Shown piece after piece: positions 51,817 to 60,052 of a DNA stretch of 64,000 nucleotides. The position numbers and the translations under genes were made by a program. The notes under the pieces are model-generated. The model saw nothing but the letters and a program-made list of their open reading frames with translations. It was not told where the DNA came from and ran no database searches. The DNA is from Caulobacter ginsengisoli (GTDB lineage: Bacteria > Pseudomonadota > Alphaproteobacteria > Caulobacterales > Caulobacteraceae), in contig NZ_JAUSVS010000007.1 in assembly GCF_030814835.1 (NCBI RefSeq), forward strand, positions 62,001 through 126,000. Direction: 5' to 3'. Positions within the stretch are counted from its first letter, which is position 1, and each line of letters opens with the position of its first letter.

Positions 51817-54558
51817 CTACAGCTCGCGCAGTATTTCATAGCTCGGGCTACCGCCGAGTCGTTCAAGCTCGGTCAGCCCTGGCATCGCAATCCAGTCGAT
51901 GAAATCAGACGGGCTGACCTTCCCAGCGCAGACGCGAAGCATTCCCTCGACAAAGACATCATGCTCGATGAGCGTGATGTCCTTCGCCGCCTGGACCTTC
52001 TTTTTCGAATGCTCGTCGTAGCCCGGCTTTCCCAGGGTCGCACGGAAGATAGCGGGATCGAAATCGACGGCTTTCTGCATCACCGCGAACGCGTCCTCCT
52101 TCTTGATCATTGGAGGGTTTTTTGTGGTGGTCTTGCACTCAATCAGGACTGATTTGTTTCCGAGCGTGAGCAGGAGGTCCGGAACATTTTGCTGCTTTCC
52201 ATCATCGACAGTCGTAACCGTCCAGCTCCGCTCTACCTCCATGAGCGCCTTCATGGCGGTCTCATACTCCTCGCCCAAGGCAGAGGAGCATTTGTCGATC
52301 ACATCAGTGAGGCCGAGCTTGGCAGCGAGTTCGATGTGGACCTTCCGGTAGCGGTCACCCCGGAACCCCAGGCAGGTTGCCACCGCCGACAAGAGTGCGG
52401 TCGTTCTACGCTCGCTTCCAAGGACCGCCGACAGCGTGTCCTTTGCGGAAGCCAGGAGCTGATCAAAGGTTTGGATGCCTTGCTGCAGAAGAGCCAAGGC
52501 GCGCTGGCGACCGAAACCCGGAACGCCTTCACGTTGGGCAACCCGTAACATATCGAGCGCCTCCGCTGGCGCTCCCCACTGAATTTGGCGGGCGAGCATT
52601 GAAAGCTGGTTGGTCAAAGTTTGCGAGTAGCCAAGCTCCGGCACACTGGCGATCTTGCGCAGGCCATCGAGCACCCAGGCGATGTCGGTCGCGAGCCGGT
52701 GCAACTGACCGGAAGGGATATTCGTCTGGTGTCTGATGTTTCGCTCAGGTTCTCCGCGACTGAACAGGATCAGGGCGTGGGCGCACTGGTTGGTCCTGTT
52801 GTCCGTTCGATCCAGCGGACCGAGAAGCGGTTGGGCGAGCAAAAAGCCGTTGGAGTTCACCGGCGCGCGCCCTGCTGGCCAAGGAAGAAAGCGAGAGGGG
52901 CGATTGCCGCTGAACTCGTCACACCCGCAGACCAGATGGATCAGGGCTGGGATATGGCGCTCGAACTCCCGGTCCAGAACGTCCGCATTTTTCCCGAGCA
53001 GTTCCAAGAACGCCATGGCCGTCGTCGGCAAGAGTCCGGACTGAGCGACAGCCTTGCCGACCGGCGTTGGCAGCAGAAGTCCGTAGTCCTCTTCCACCAA
53101 CTTGTTCTCGATCAGCCAATCCGCCGACTTGAGGCCGGTGGCGATAACGTCATCAAGCTTCTTGGGATTCCGCTCCTGGATTTGGTGCCAGTAGAAGCTG
53201 TGCTGGAAAAACTCGGTGAGCAGTTCCCGCTTGTTGACGACGCCGAACGTCACCAGCGCAAGCACCGTGCGGCGCATCGAAAGGCGCACGAGTTGTGAAT
53301 CTATGTTGTCATTATCGGGCAAGATAACCGTGTTGGCGTGGGCGAGTTCGCGCTGATTTCTCGGCAACAAGATCGCAAAGCCTTCCGGGTGAAGACCCAG
53401 GCGGCCCGCCCGCCCCGACATATTTCGATAGTCGGAGCGCGCGATCATCCGTCCTTCTCGATCACCGTATTGGTAGGTGAGCTTTGGGAAGACGACCGAC
53501 TTGAAGGGAAAATTGACACCGGCGGCCAACGTCGATGTCGCAAAGCAGACATCGAAACTGGAATCGACAAAGCCCTTCTCAACCACCTGCCGCTCTTGCG
53601 AGGTGAGATCGGCTGTATGGAAGGCGACCCGCTTTTGGGCGTTCTGCTGCAATTGCTGAGAAGACTCAGTTGGCTCTGAGAAAAGTTCCAGTTGTTGCGC
53701 CAGGGCCATCCCATCGACGGTGCGAACCGAGGATTGGCTGTAGCGCGTCGCCATATCACTCGCTTCGTTGCGCGATTCCGTGAAGACCAAGACGGGGCCG
53801 CGACCCATATTGATTAGGTGGCGAACGACTTGGACGGCGTCTGTAGGCAGCACCTGACCCGCATGGCAGGGCGCTCCAATCTCCTGACCAAACTGGACAC
53901 GATAGGCGGAGTTCCCGTTCCAGATCTCCTGATGAAGCTCGACATCGCGCGCATGACTGGACACCAGTGCGCAGTTGAGCCAGTCGGCTAGTTCCTGTGC
54001 GTTGCCGATAGTTGCCGTCAGCGCGACGAACTGGTCGAGACCCTGCCGCCGGAAAATTGCGCAGAGCGTTTCGATGTTTGGGCCTCGGGTGTCTTCCCCC
54101 AAGATCTGCAGTTCGTCGGCAACTACCACCGAAGCGGAGAGTTCGAGCTGGCCGGAAAGCATAAGGGCCAGGGCCTTTTCGTAGGTGGCTACAAGCAACT
54201 GCGGAGATACTTCTCCTTCATCGCGGTCGCCGGTGCTCAGCCCAACCGAGGCTCTAGGTTCAGGCGAGGCGTCTCCGAAGCGCTCCGAAAAGTCCGAATA
54301 CTTTTGGTCGGCAAGCGCCTTGTGGGACACGAGATACAAGCATCTCTTACCGCGTTCGAGTGCGGCCAGAATTGCCATCTCTCCGACAAGGGTTTTGCCG
54401 GATGAGGTCGGGGCGCAGACAATCTGACTCCTCCCCTCTACGATACCCGCTTTGAGTGCAGCCACCTGAACCTGGGTAAAGTAAGAAATGCCCCAGCCTT
54501 TGACACACTGTTTCAGGTCTTCAGTAAATCCAGGAGCTTCGATTTCATCTATCAGCAT
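51817..54558 (-). CDS. Ski2-like helicase fused to PD-(D/E)XK nuclease domain
   Basis: A 913-residue protein. Helicase core: Walker A VCAPTSSGKTLVGE (K55), Walker B VVADELQ (148-151, DELQ replaces DExH), motif III LTATIGN (181-186), and a second RecA domain ending NMSGRAGRLG as in Ski2/Hel308. Residues about 430-780 are helical accessory domains. The C-terminus has VPDLLLTLGNKSVLIECKT with D794, E807 and K809, a nuclease core. A probable DNA-processing defence effector. It is 93 bp after the HEPN gene, same strand. Confidence 0.85.
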   Translation of the reverse strand: MLIDEIEAPGFTEDLKQCVKGWGISYFTQVQVAALKAGIVEGRSQIVCAPTSSGKTLVGEMAILAALERGKRCLYLVSHKALADQKYSDFSERFGDASPEPRASVGLSTGDRDEGEVSPQLLVATYEKALALMLSGQLELSASVVVADELQILGEDTRGPNIETLCAIFRRQGLDQFVALTATIGNAQELADWLNCALVSSHARDVELHQEIWNGNSAYRVQFGQEIGAPCHAGQVLPTDAVQVVRHLINMGRGPVLVFTESRNEASDMATRYSQSSVRTVDGMALAQQLELFSEPTESSQQLQQNAQKRVAFHTADLTSQERQVVEKGFVDSSFDVCFATSTLAAGVNFPFKSVVFPKLTYQYGDREGRMIARSDYRNMSGRAGRLGLHPEGFAILLPRNQRELAHANTVILPDNDNIDSQLVRLSMRRTVLALVTFGVVNKRELLTEFFQHSFYWHQIQERNPKKLDDVIATGLKSADWLIENKLVEEDYGLLLPTPVGKAVAQSGLLPTTAMAFLELLGKNADVLDREFERHIPALIHLVCGCDEFSGNRPSRFLPWPAGRAPVNSNGFLLAQPLLGPLDRTDNRTNQCAHALILFSRGEPERNIRHQTNIPSGQLHRLATDIAWVLDGLRKIASVPELGYSQTLTNQLSMLARQIQWGAPAEALDMLRVAQREGVPGFGRQRALALLQQGIQTFDQLLASAKDTLSAVLGSERRTTALLSAVATCLGFRGDRYRKVHIELAAKLGLTDVIDKCSSALGEEYETAMKALMEVERSWTVTTVDDGKQQNVPDLLLTLGNKSVLIECKTTTKNPPMIKKEDAFAVMQKAVDFDPAIFRATLGKPGYDEHSKKKVQAAKDITLIEHDVFVEGMLRVCAGKVSPSDFIDWIAMPGLTELERLGGSPSYEILREL

Positions 54559-54651
54559 TCCTATACCTTAGCCCTTAAATCTCGCCTGGGGCAATGCTGA
54601 CCAAATCACCCTGCCAGGTTGAGGGTGGGGCCTGAAATGGCTAGCGGCACA

Positions 54652-56037
54652 TTATTCGGTGCTCTCTCGCGAAGACCGCCTGACCACAGGCCGGGGTTCA
54701 CCGGCAGGATCATCGATTGGAATTTCGTGGTGCTGCTTGTCGGCAAGACGGCGGCAGCTTGGGAAGCGGAGCTGTTCATCGCCGTGAAGCGCGCTGAAAT
54801 AGTTTCCCTCAAACTCCAGCGCGTTCAGCAGAATTCGGATCACGAGTTCGCGGGCGACCAGGATGTGGTCCCAGATATCGATCTCGCCGGGCTCGTCGTT
54901 AAAATAGATGCCCGTATGCACGACCGCATTGCGAGCCTTGATCACCGGCTCAAGACCGCCATGGGGAAAATCGGCGACGACAATTCCGTGCTCATCGACG
55001 TAGCGCTGCACCTTGTCGATGAAGCTTGCCCTGTTCAGCTCCGGTACTTTCGAGAGAACCGGCTCAGGCAGATCGTGCTCGCGAATGAGCGCTCTTACCG
55101 CTTTAGCGAAGCGATCAAACGCGCCTCGCTTAACGAGAGGAAACTCTTTGGCTGGATACGCCTGCTCGACAATGTTTTCGAGCGCGGTCATCGCGCCAAG
55201 CAGGCGGCTCTCATCATAGTGGGCGGGGCTGAGGAGCCAGCGCAGAGCGGGATCCAGCTCAAGAAACCGCGCGCAGACTTCTGCGCTCGATGTGCAGGCG
55301 GATTTGAAAATCGGCTCAAGGTTCAGGAAATGAAACGGAGCGAGGAACGGCTCTGGCGCTTTGCTCAGGCTGAAGACCCGCAGACGATGCGTCGTCCCTT
55401 CAAGCCGGTCCTCCATGTAGGATCGGAGATAGACACCGCTCGCCAGTGACAGCACCCGCCGAACATGATCGGCGCGGGCTTCGATCTTCGTCCACCATTC
55501 CGGCTCCACTTCAGCCTGGTCGGACTGGATCGCGATGAAGCCGGTTATAAGCTGCCCGTCTTCCGGATTGGGCGCCGCGCCGCCAGCATAGAGTGTCCCC
55601 CCTTCGATAGGGTGGCCCAGGCGGCTGAAGGTGCGAAACCGCCGAAAGGTCCAGCGGAACTGCGGAAACGGCGATGGCTCGGAAAGCTCCTGGACAATCT
55701 CCACTTCAGAGCATGTTCCCTGAATGGTCAGATCATCCCCGTTCTCACCGGTCCTGCTGCTGTAGCCTGTGAGGTGGAAGCTGTCGGATGAGAGGCTTTC
55801 GCCTTCGGGGCCTGTCGCGTTGAGTGACCAGAACGTCACTTCCTCGCCGCGTGACAGGCCGCGCCTCAGCGCGAAGGTCTCATTTGTATGGGGCAACGGG
55901 TCGAAAACGAGCTTCAGTTCACCCCGCGCATTGACTTCGGCGCTAAAGGCCACGCTCACAGAAACTTCGTCCTTGGAGACGGTCCCCTCAAAGCGTCTGG
56001 TCGGAAATGCTGAATTTGGCGTCTTCGGTTTCGTCAT
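54652..56037 (-). CDS. HEPN-domain protein (ApeA-like N-terminus possible)
   Basis: A 461-residue protein. The C-terminal part carries KARNAVVHTGIY, R369-x4-H374, the HEPN ribonuclease motif, in a helical region. The N-terminal about 220 residues are beta-rich (RFEGTVSKDEVSVSVAF), similar in organisation to the N-terminal domain of ApeA anti-phage proteins, but I cannot confirm homology. Expected activity: cleavage of cellular or phage RNA on infection. It is upstream of the helicase-nuclease gene. Confidence 0.7.
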   Translation of the reverse strand: MTKPKTPNSAFPTRRFEGTVSKDEVSVSVAFSAEVNARGELKLVFDPLPHTNETFALRRGLSRGEEVTFWSLNATGPEGESLSSDSFHLTGYSSRTGENGDDLTIQGTCSEVEIVQELSEPSPFPQFRWTFRRFRTFSRLGHPIEGGTLYAGGAAPNPEDGQLITGFIAIQSDQAEVEPEWWTKIEARADHVRRVLSLASGVYLRSYMEDRLEGTTHRLRVFSLSKAPEPFLAPFHFLNLEPIFKSACTSSAEVCARFLELDPALRWLLSPAHYDESRLLGAMTALENIVEQAYPAKEFPLVKRGAFDRFAKAVRALIREHDLPEPVLSKVPELNRASFIDKVQRYVDEHGIVVADFPHGGLEPVIKARNAVVHTGIYFNDEPGEIDIWDHILVARELVIRILLNALEFEGNYFSALHGDEQLRFPSCRRLADKQHHEIPIDDPAGEPRPVVRRSSRESTE

Positions 56038-56386
56038 CTCTATCGCTCGTTATCTAGACTCTGGGCAACGCTCAGGTTGAGGTCAAGAACTTCAAGTTGT
56101 CCTCTGATCTGGCGATCTCGCGCATCGGCGCGGGCGGGCTTTAGGCATCGCCACGAACCGCCGGGCTTCGCTCGGCGATCTCGTCCCTTCGGGTAACAAT
56201 CCCTATCGCGAAAGGAGCTTGGGGCTCCGCCCCTGGCGCGCTTCGGAGAGCCTTCCGCCCAGCTTCGGACCGCTGCGCGCTCCTGCCAGCCGGTTCCCCG
56301 CGAAGGCTCCCGCTCCGCTTACACCCCCGGTCTCGCCGACGGGCAAGGGTTCAGTTCTGAACCCCAAACCCGAAGGAAAAAGGACC
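56038..56386. other. Structured leader before ardC
   Basis: About 349 bp with no convincing gene between the divergent HEPN and ardC genes. Rich in GC stretches that can form hairpins (around 56225-56340). GAAGGAAAAAGGA precedes the GTG of ardC. A single-strand promoter, as known upstream of antirestriction genes on some plasmids, would be consistent but is not shown. Confidence 0.3.
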
Positions 56387-57259
56387 GTGAAAACCTCCAT
56401 CTATGAAACCATCACCAACCAGATCGTGGCCGCCATTGAAGAGGGCGCGGGCCTATACAAGATGCCTTGGCACCGCTCGCGGCAGGACATCACCAACCCC
56501 CAGAACGTCGTGACAGGCCGCAGCTATCGAGGCCTCAACATCGTGACGCTGTGGATGATCGCCGAGGCGAAGGGCTTCAATTCCGGCACATGGGCGACCT
56601 ATCAGCAGTGGCAGGAAAAGGGGGCGCAGGTCCGCAAGGGCGAGAAAGCAGCGAGTGTGTTTTTCTGGAAGAACCTGAGGGAGGGGCAGGAAGAGGCGCG
56701 AGGAACCGAGGAACACTCCCCCGCGAAATTCGTGGCGCGCGCCTACAGCGTTTTCAATGCCGATCAGGTGGAAGGGTACGAGGCACCGGTGGTCCCGGCG
56801 CTGTCAGAAGACGAGCGCATTGCACGGGCCGAGGCGTTCTTTTCGGCGGTCCCAGCCATCATCCAACACGAAGGCAATCAGGCCTGTTACATCCCGAGCC
56901 GCGATGTCGTGCGAATGGTCCCCTTCGCTCAGTTCAAAAGCGCGGGCGGCTACTACTCTGTGCTTGGGCACGAGCTGACCCACTGGAGCGGAGCGAAGAC
57001 GCGGCTGGACCGCGATCTCTCGGGCCGGTTCGGTTCCGAGAGCTACGCCGTTGAGGAGCTGATTGCCGAACTGGGGGCGGCGTTCCTGTGCGGTCGCCTC
57101 GGTCTTCCCAATGATCCGCGCACCGAGAACGCGCCCTACATCGCCTCATGGCTGAAGGTGCTCAAGAGCGATGCGCGCGCCATCTTTACGGCAGCGACGA
57201 AGGCGCAGGCAGCTGCGGATTTCCTCGCCGGGTTTTCCGCACCCACGGAAGTGGAGTGA
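56387..57259 (+). CDS. ardC: ArdC-like antirestriction metallopeptidase
   Basis: A 290-residue ArdC protein. The N-terminal ssDNA-binding domain has MPWHRSRQDITNPQNVVTGRSYRGLN and WQEKGAQVRKGEKAASVFFWK. The C-terminal zincin domain has H195-E-L-T-H199 in YYSVLGHELTHWSG and the later AVEELIAELGAAFLCG. ArdC-type proteins protect incoming single-stranded DNA from restriction. The GTG at 56387 is preferred; the frame extends upstream to 56219 through the leader without similarity. Confidence 0.9.
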   Translation: MKTSIYETITNQIVAAIEEGAGLYKMPWHRSRQDITNPQNVVTGRSYRGLNIVTLWMIAEAKGFNSGTWATYQQWQEKGAQVRKGEKAASVFFWKNLREGQEEARGTEEHSPAKFVARAYSVFNADQVEGYEAPVVPALSEDERIARAEAFFSAVPAIIQHEGNQACYIPSRDVVRMVPFAQFKSAGGYYSVLGHELTHWSGAKTRLDRDLSGRFGSESYAVEELIAELGAAFLCGRLGLPNDPRTENAPYIASWLKVLKSDARAIFTAATKAQAAADFLAGFSAPTEVE

Positions 57260-57265
57260 AAATTC

Positions 57266-57290
57266 GCGCCGCGCCCTTGAGGCGCGGCGC
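57266..57290. terminator. Bidirectional terminator after ardC
   Basis: A 10-bp perfect stem GCGCCGCGCC-CTTGA-GGCGCGGCGC. In reverse it is followed by GAATTTTC. It lies between the convergent stops of ardC (57259) and the relaxase (57315). Confidence 0.7.
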
Positions 57291-57314
57291 TTCAATCAGC
57301 AGACGCGACCGGCC

Positions 57315-58652
57315 TTACCTCTCCAGTTCCGGACCGCGTTCATTCCGCTGACGTGGCTCACGCAGACGGTCGAGCCGCGAGAGCGGCGTCTGCCGTTCCG
57401 CCATCCGCTCAAACCTTTCGCTCAACGTGGTGGGGCGCTCTGGCTGCGGCACTTGCTGGCGAGCAAGATCGCGATGGAGTTCGGTCACGCGCAGCGTGTG
57501 ACGTTGCCGGGCTTGGCGGATTTCCGCCTGTAGCTGTTGACGGTCTTGAAGCTGGGCGGTGACGAGCGTGCCTCGTTGAACGCGGTCTCGTTGGAGCGCC
57601 ATGAAGGCTTCCAGTTCGTTCTGCTTCCGCAGTTTCGCATGCTCGCCGCGCAGCTTGTCCCAAAGCCCAGCAAGGCCGCTGCGCATGCGTTCGGCCCGCG
57701 CGCGCCCTTCAGCTTCGCTTCGCGCCCGCTGGCCTTCGTCCAGGCGCTTCCGCTCCGAAGCATGTTGCGTCCGCATCGCCTGGCGCTGCTGATCGAGGCG
57801 CGCGGCCTCTAGCTGGCGTGTCGTTTCCACTTCGCCGAGCAGGCCGCGCAGCTTCGGCGCAATGACTTCCGCGATCCGCATGCGCGTTGCTTCGACATCG
57901 CGCAGACTTTCAGCCGGACCGAGTCTGGCCGCGATCTCCTTCGTCTTCTTCCCGACATAGCGGGCGACCGACAAGACCTCGCCCTCATACGTCAGGGCGA
58001 CGTGGCCGCGCCGATCTCCTCTGGCGAGATAAAGGCCCCGCTCCTCCAGCGCCTTGGAGAAGGATGCTCCGCTGTCGCTGGCTGCCCAGCACTCCTGCAT
58101 GATGGACTTGAGATCGCGGGCGTTGCGGCCAATGCGCTTGCAATGCTGCCACTCCGCCAGATCGAAGTTCCTCGGATCTCGCGCCTTTGAATCCATCATT
58201 CCGCGCGGCATCTGCCACCCGTTCTCCAGATAGATTTCCCGCGACACCTCGCGCAGGCGCATCTTGAAGAAGGGCAGCGGCACTGCCGTCATGGTCTCCG
58301 CATTGATGCGCGACCACACGGCGTGACAGTGGCGGCGGCCTTCCTTCTCGTGGAAGACGACGATGCGCGGTTGACCGCCCAAGCCGGTCCGCTCCTCGAT
58401 CTTGGAAAGGGCATGTTCAAAGGTCTCGACGCGGACGCATTCGGTTTCTGGGGGGCTCAGGGAGACGGAGAATAGGTGCTGGCGGCACTTGGTCCCTTTG
58501 GCGACCGCCTGGGCTTCGTGCATCGCGCCCATGACATCTTCGGCGATGAAGCCGCGAACCTCATGCACCTCGACATGCTCGTTCTCCGTGGTTTTGAGCA
58601 GGTGAGCGCCGAGCTGCTTCGCGCTGCCGCGTTGAGAGCCCTTCAGGATCAT
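57315..58652 (-). CDS. mobA: MobA/VirD2-like relaxase
   Basis: A 445-residue relaxase that would nick oriT. The catalytic His cluster is VVFHEKEGRRHCHAVWSR with H101, H108 and H110 (H-x6-H-x-H). The N-terminal part lacks an obvious strongly conserved Tyr motif from reading, so the nucleophile is not assigned. The C-terminal half (about 255-445) is a long basic coiled coil (HASERKRLDEGQRARSEAEGRARAER). MobP class by pattern. It overlaps mobC by 4 bp. Confidence 0.85.
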   Translation of the reverse strand: MILKGSQRGSAKQLGAHLLKTTENEHVEVHEVRGFIAEDVMGAMHEAQAVAKGTKCRQHLFSVSLSPPETECVRVETFEHALSKIEERTGLGGQPRIVVFHEKEGRRHCHAVWSRINAETMTAVPLPFFKMRLREVSREIYLENGWQMPRGMMDSKARDPRNFDLAEWQHCKRIGRNARDLKSIMQECWAASDSGASFSKALEERGLYLARGDRRGHVALTYEGEVLSVARYVGKKTKEIAARLGPAESLRDVEATRMRIAEVIAPKLRGLLGEVETTRQLEAARLDQQRQAMRTQHASERKRLDEGQRARSEAEGRARAERMRSGLAGLWDKLRGEHAKLRKQNELEAFMALQRDRVQRGTLVTAQLQDRQQLQAEIRQARQRHTLRVTELHRDLARQQVPQPERPTTLSERFERMAERQTPLSRLDRLREPRQRNERGPELER

Positions 58653-59026
58653 GGCGGTACGTCCGAGAGGCCGAGCGCACGAAGCAGAAGGCGGCGCATC
58701 TCCACCAGGTAGCGGCAGACAAGACGAAGCGCGTCTTCGGTCTCAGGCGAGACTGGCAAGGAGCCAGTGTGGGCCAGACGGGTAAGCTGATTGATGTTGT
58801 TCGCGATGCGGCTATCGCCCAGCCGGGCAAGCACTTGCGATATGGCGATGTGATCTTTGACGGGGAACTTGTCCCGGCTGCGGGGCGGCGGAGAGTCCGG
58901 GTCGAGAGAGCGCCAGAGCATGAAGGGACCAAGGGGCATGCCCGCCGCCAGACGCTCCAGTTGGGCGCGTTGCTCCGGCGACACCCGAATGGTTACGTGG
59001 GTGCGGTGTTTGGCGGCATCTCTCAT
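58649..59026 (-). CDS. mobC: MobC-like mobilization protein
   Basis: A 125-residue protein. An N-terminal ribbon-helix-helix-like segment (RTHVTIRVSPEQRAQLERLAAG) is followed by the MobC signature LARLGDSRIANNINQLTRLAHTG. MobC proteins bind oriT and help the relaxase. The overlap with the relaxase gene (ATGA) supports translational coupling. It is the first gene of the relaxase operon. Confidence 0.9.
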   Translation of the reverse strand: MRDAAKHRTHVTIRVSPEQRAQLERLAAGMPLGPFMLWRSLDPDSPPPRSRDKFPVKDHIAISQVLARLGDSRIANNINQLTRLAHTGSLPVSPETEDALRLVCRYLVEMRRLLLRALGLSDVPP

Positions 59027-59134
59027 GGATCAAAGACAATAGGCGACCAACCCCGCACATCCGGGGGGATGGCAGGGCAGCCGCGAGTAAAGGTTTTGGG
59101 ATATGTTAGAAGGGCTTAGGACTCGTCCCGTCCG
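59027..59134 (-). other. Candidate oriT and right part of the element
   Basis: A 108-bp gap upstream of mobC, where oriT lies in MobP-type elements. It contains CCGGGGGGATGG-type and short inverted repeats, and CCTAAGCCCTTC on the minus strand, but no certain nic site. The element boundary is probably between here and about 59300. Confidence 0.35.
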
Positions 59135-59278
59135 CTAGTACGGCTCGGGAAAATCCAGGCTCGTGTCACGCAGGATTTCAGCCCATTGTTCGAGCGTTTC
59201 GAGGACTTCGTTCGAACTTTCTCCGTCCGGGCGCGCCAGTTTCCCCTCGTTCAACCGGATGCGGCCTTGCGCCGCCAC
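59135..59278 (-). other. Possible gene fragment at the element boundary
   Basis: An open minus-strand frame ending TAG at 59135 reads RLNEGKLARPDGESSNEVLETLEQWAEILRDTSLDFPEPY-like sequence split as two short pieces (EGKLARPDGESS; EVLETLEQWAEILRDTS). It looks coding, but no convincing start is seen apart from a GTG at about 59278. It may be a small gene or the tail of a gene broken at the element boundary. Confidence 0.3.
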
Positions 59279-59335
59279 CCCGTTGCGGGCCGCGTCGGGG
59301 GTCGCTAGCTTGGTCGTCCTGGCGCGGTTCGCGCT

Positions 59336-59986
59336 GTGATTGACTGGGGGGGCCAGGTGTTCAAGTTCTCGGGTTCGAGCGCGGTCGCCGCCGTGCTGGC
59401 GGGATGTGTCGTGGCGACGGCGCCGGTCTCTGCGTCGGCGCAGGCCTGGATCGGCCAGGTCGTCGGGGAGATGGCGGCCCAGCAAGCCGCCGCCGCCGCC
59501 GAGGCCGCCTGCCAGGCGGGGACGCCGCCGGCGGCCAAGGACATCGAGCGGGCCAACGCCGACTCCGCCACGCTTCTGACTGCCTATTTCGACCTGAAAT
59601 CGGGGGCCAAGTCCGGCGCGCTGAAAAAGGTCTTCACGTTCAAAGAGCCCACCGCCGGCTATGTCGATGTGAACGGCCCGGTAAAGTTCGACGCGCTCGG
59701 CGCCCGGCTCGATGAGCCGACGCCGACTCTCAACCGGCTGAGCTTCATCGTCGGAGGCGACGCCTTGTCGGCGCGGGGCGTCTGGGAGGCCCGGTCCGGC
59801 GACCAGATCGTCGGCTACTACGCCATCGATTTCCAGCAGGTCGGGATCTGGGGTCCCAGCTGGCGCATCTGGCACGTGACCCTGTTCCCGGCCGACCAGC
59901 CGCCGGCGGCCACGGGCGCCTACTGCCACTATTATCAATCGACCCCCTGGAGCCTGAAGGGCTCGGGTGCGGCGGAGGCCGAGTAG
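59336..59986 (+). CDS. Secreted hypothetical protein
   Basis: A 216-residue protein. After a GTG start comes a signal peptide with a hydrophobic core at about residues 14-35 (AVAAVLAGCVVATAPVSASA). The mature part includes FKEPTAGYVDVNGPVKFDALGARL and FIVGGDALSARGVWEARSGDQIVGYYAID. Not recognised. High GC, so it appears to be chromosomal again. Its product is probably periplasmic. Confidence 0.7.
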   Translation: MIDWGGQVFKFSGSSAVAAVLAGCVVATAPVSASAQAWIGQVVGEMAAQQAAAAAEAACQAGTPPAAKDIERANADSATLLTAYFDLKSGAKSGALKKVFTFKEPTAGYVDVNGPVKFDALGARLDEPTPTLNRLSFIVGGDALSARGVWEARSGDQIVGYYAIDFQQVGIWGPSWRIWHVTLFPADQPPAATGAYCHYYQSTPWSLKGSGAAEAE

Positions 59987-59999
59987 GCCCTGGAGCGCG

Positions 60000-60028
60000 T
60001 TCCGAAAAGTGGGAACCGGTTTTCGGAA
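60000..60028. repeat. Short inverted repeat between convergent genes
   Basis: TTCCGAAAA (60000-60008) and TTTTCGGAA (60020-60028) surround GTGGGAACCGG. This is a common dispersed hairpin in Alphaproteobacteria. It probably terminates both convergent genes. Confidence 0.6.
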
Positions 60029-60052
60029 TAAACGCGCGTAAAAACAGAGTCT

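Noticed and set aside
56387..57259. A toxin or protease role for the HExxH protein near the relaxase
   Set aside because: The N-terminal ssDNA-binding pattern and the HELTH segment match ArdC antirestriction proteins, so the simpler assignment is kept.
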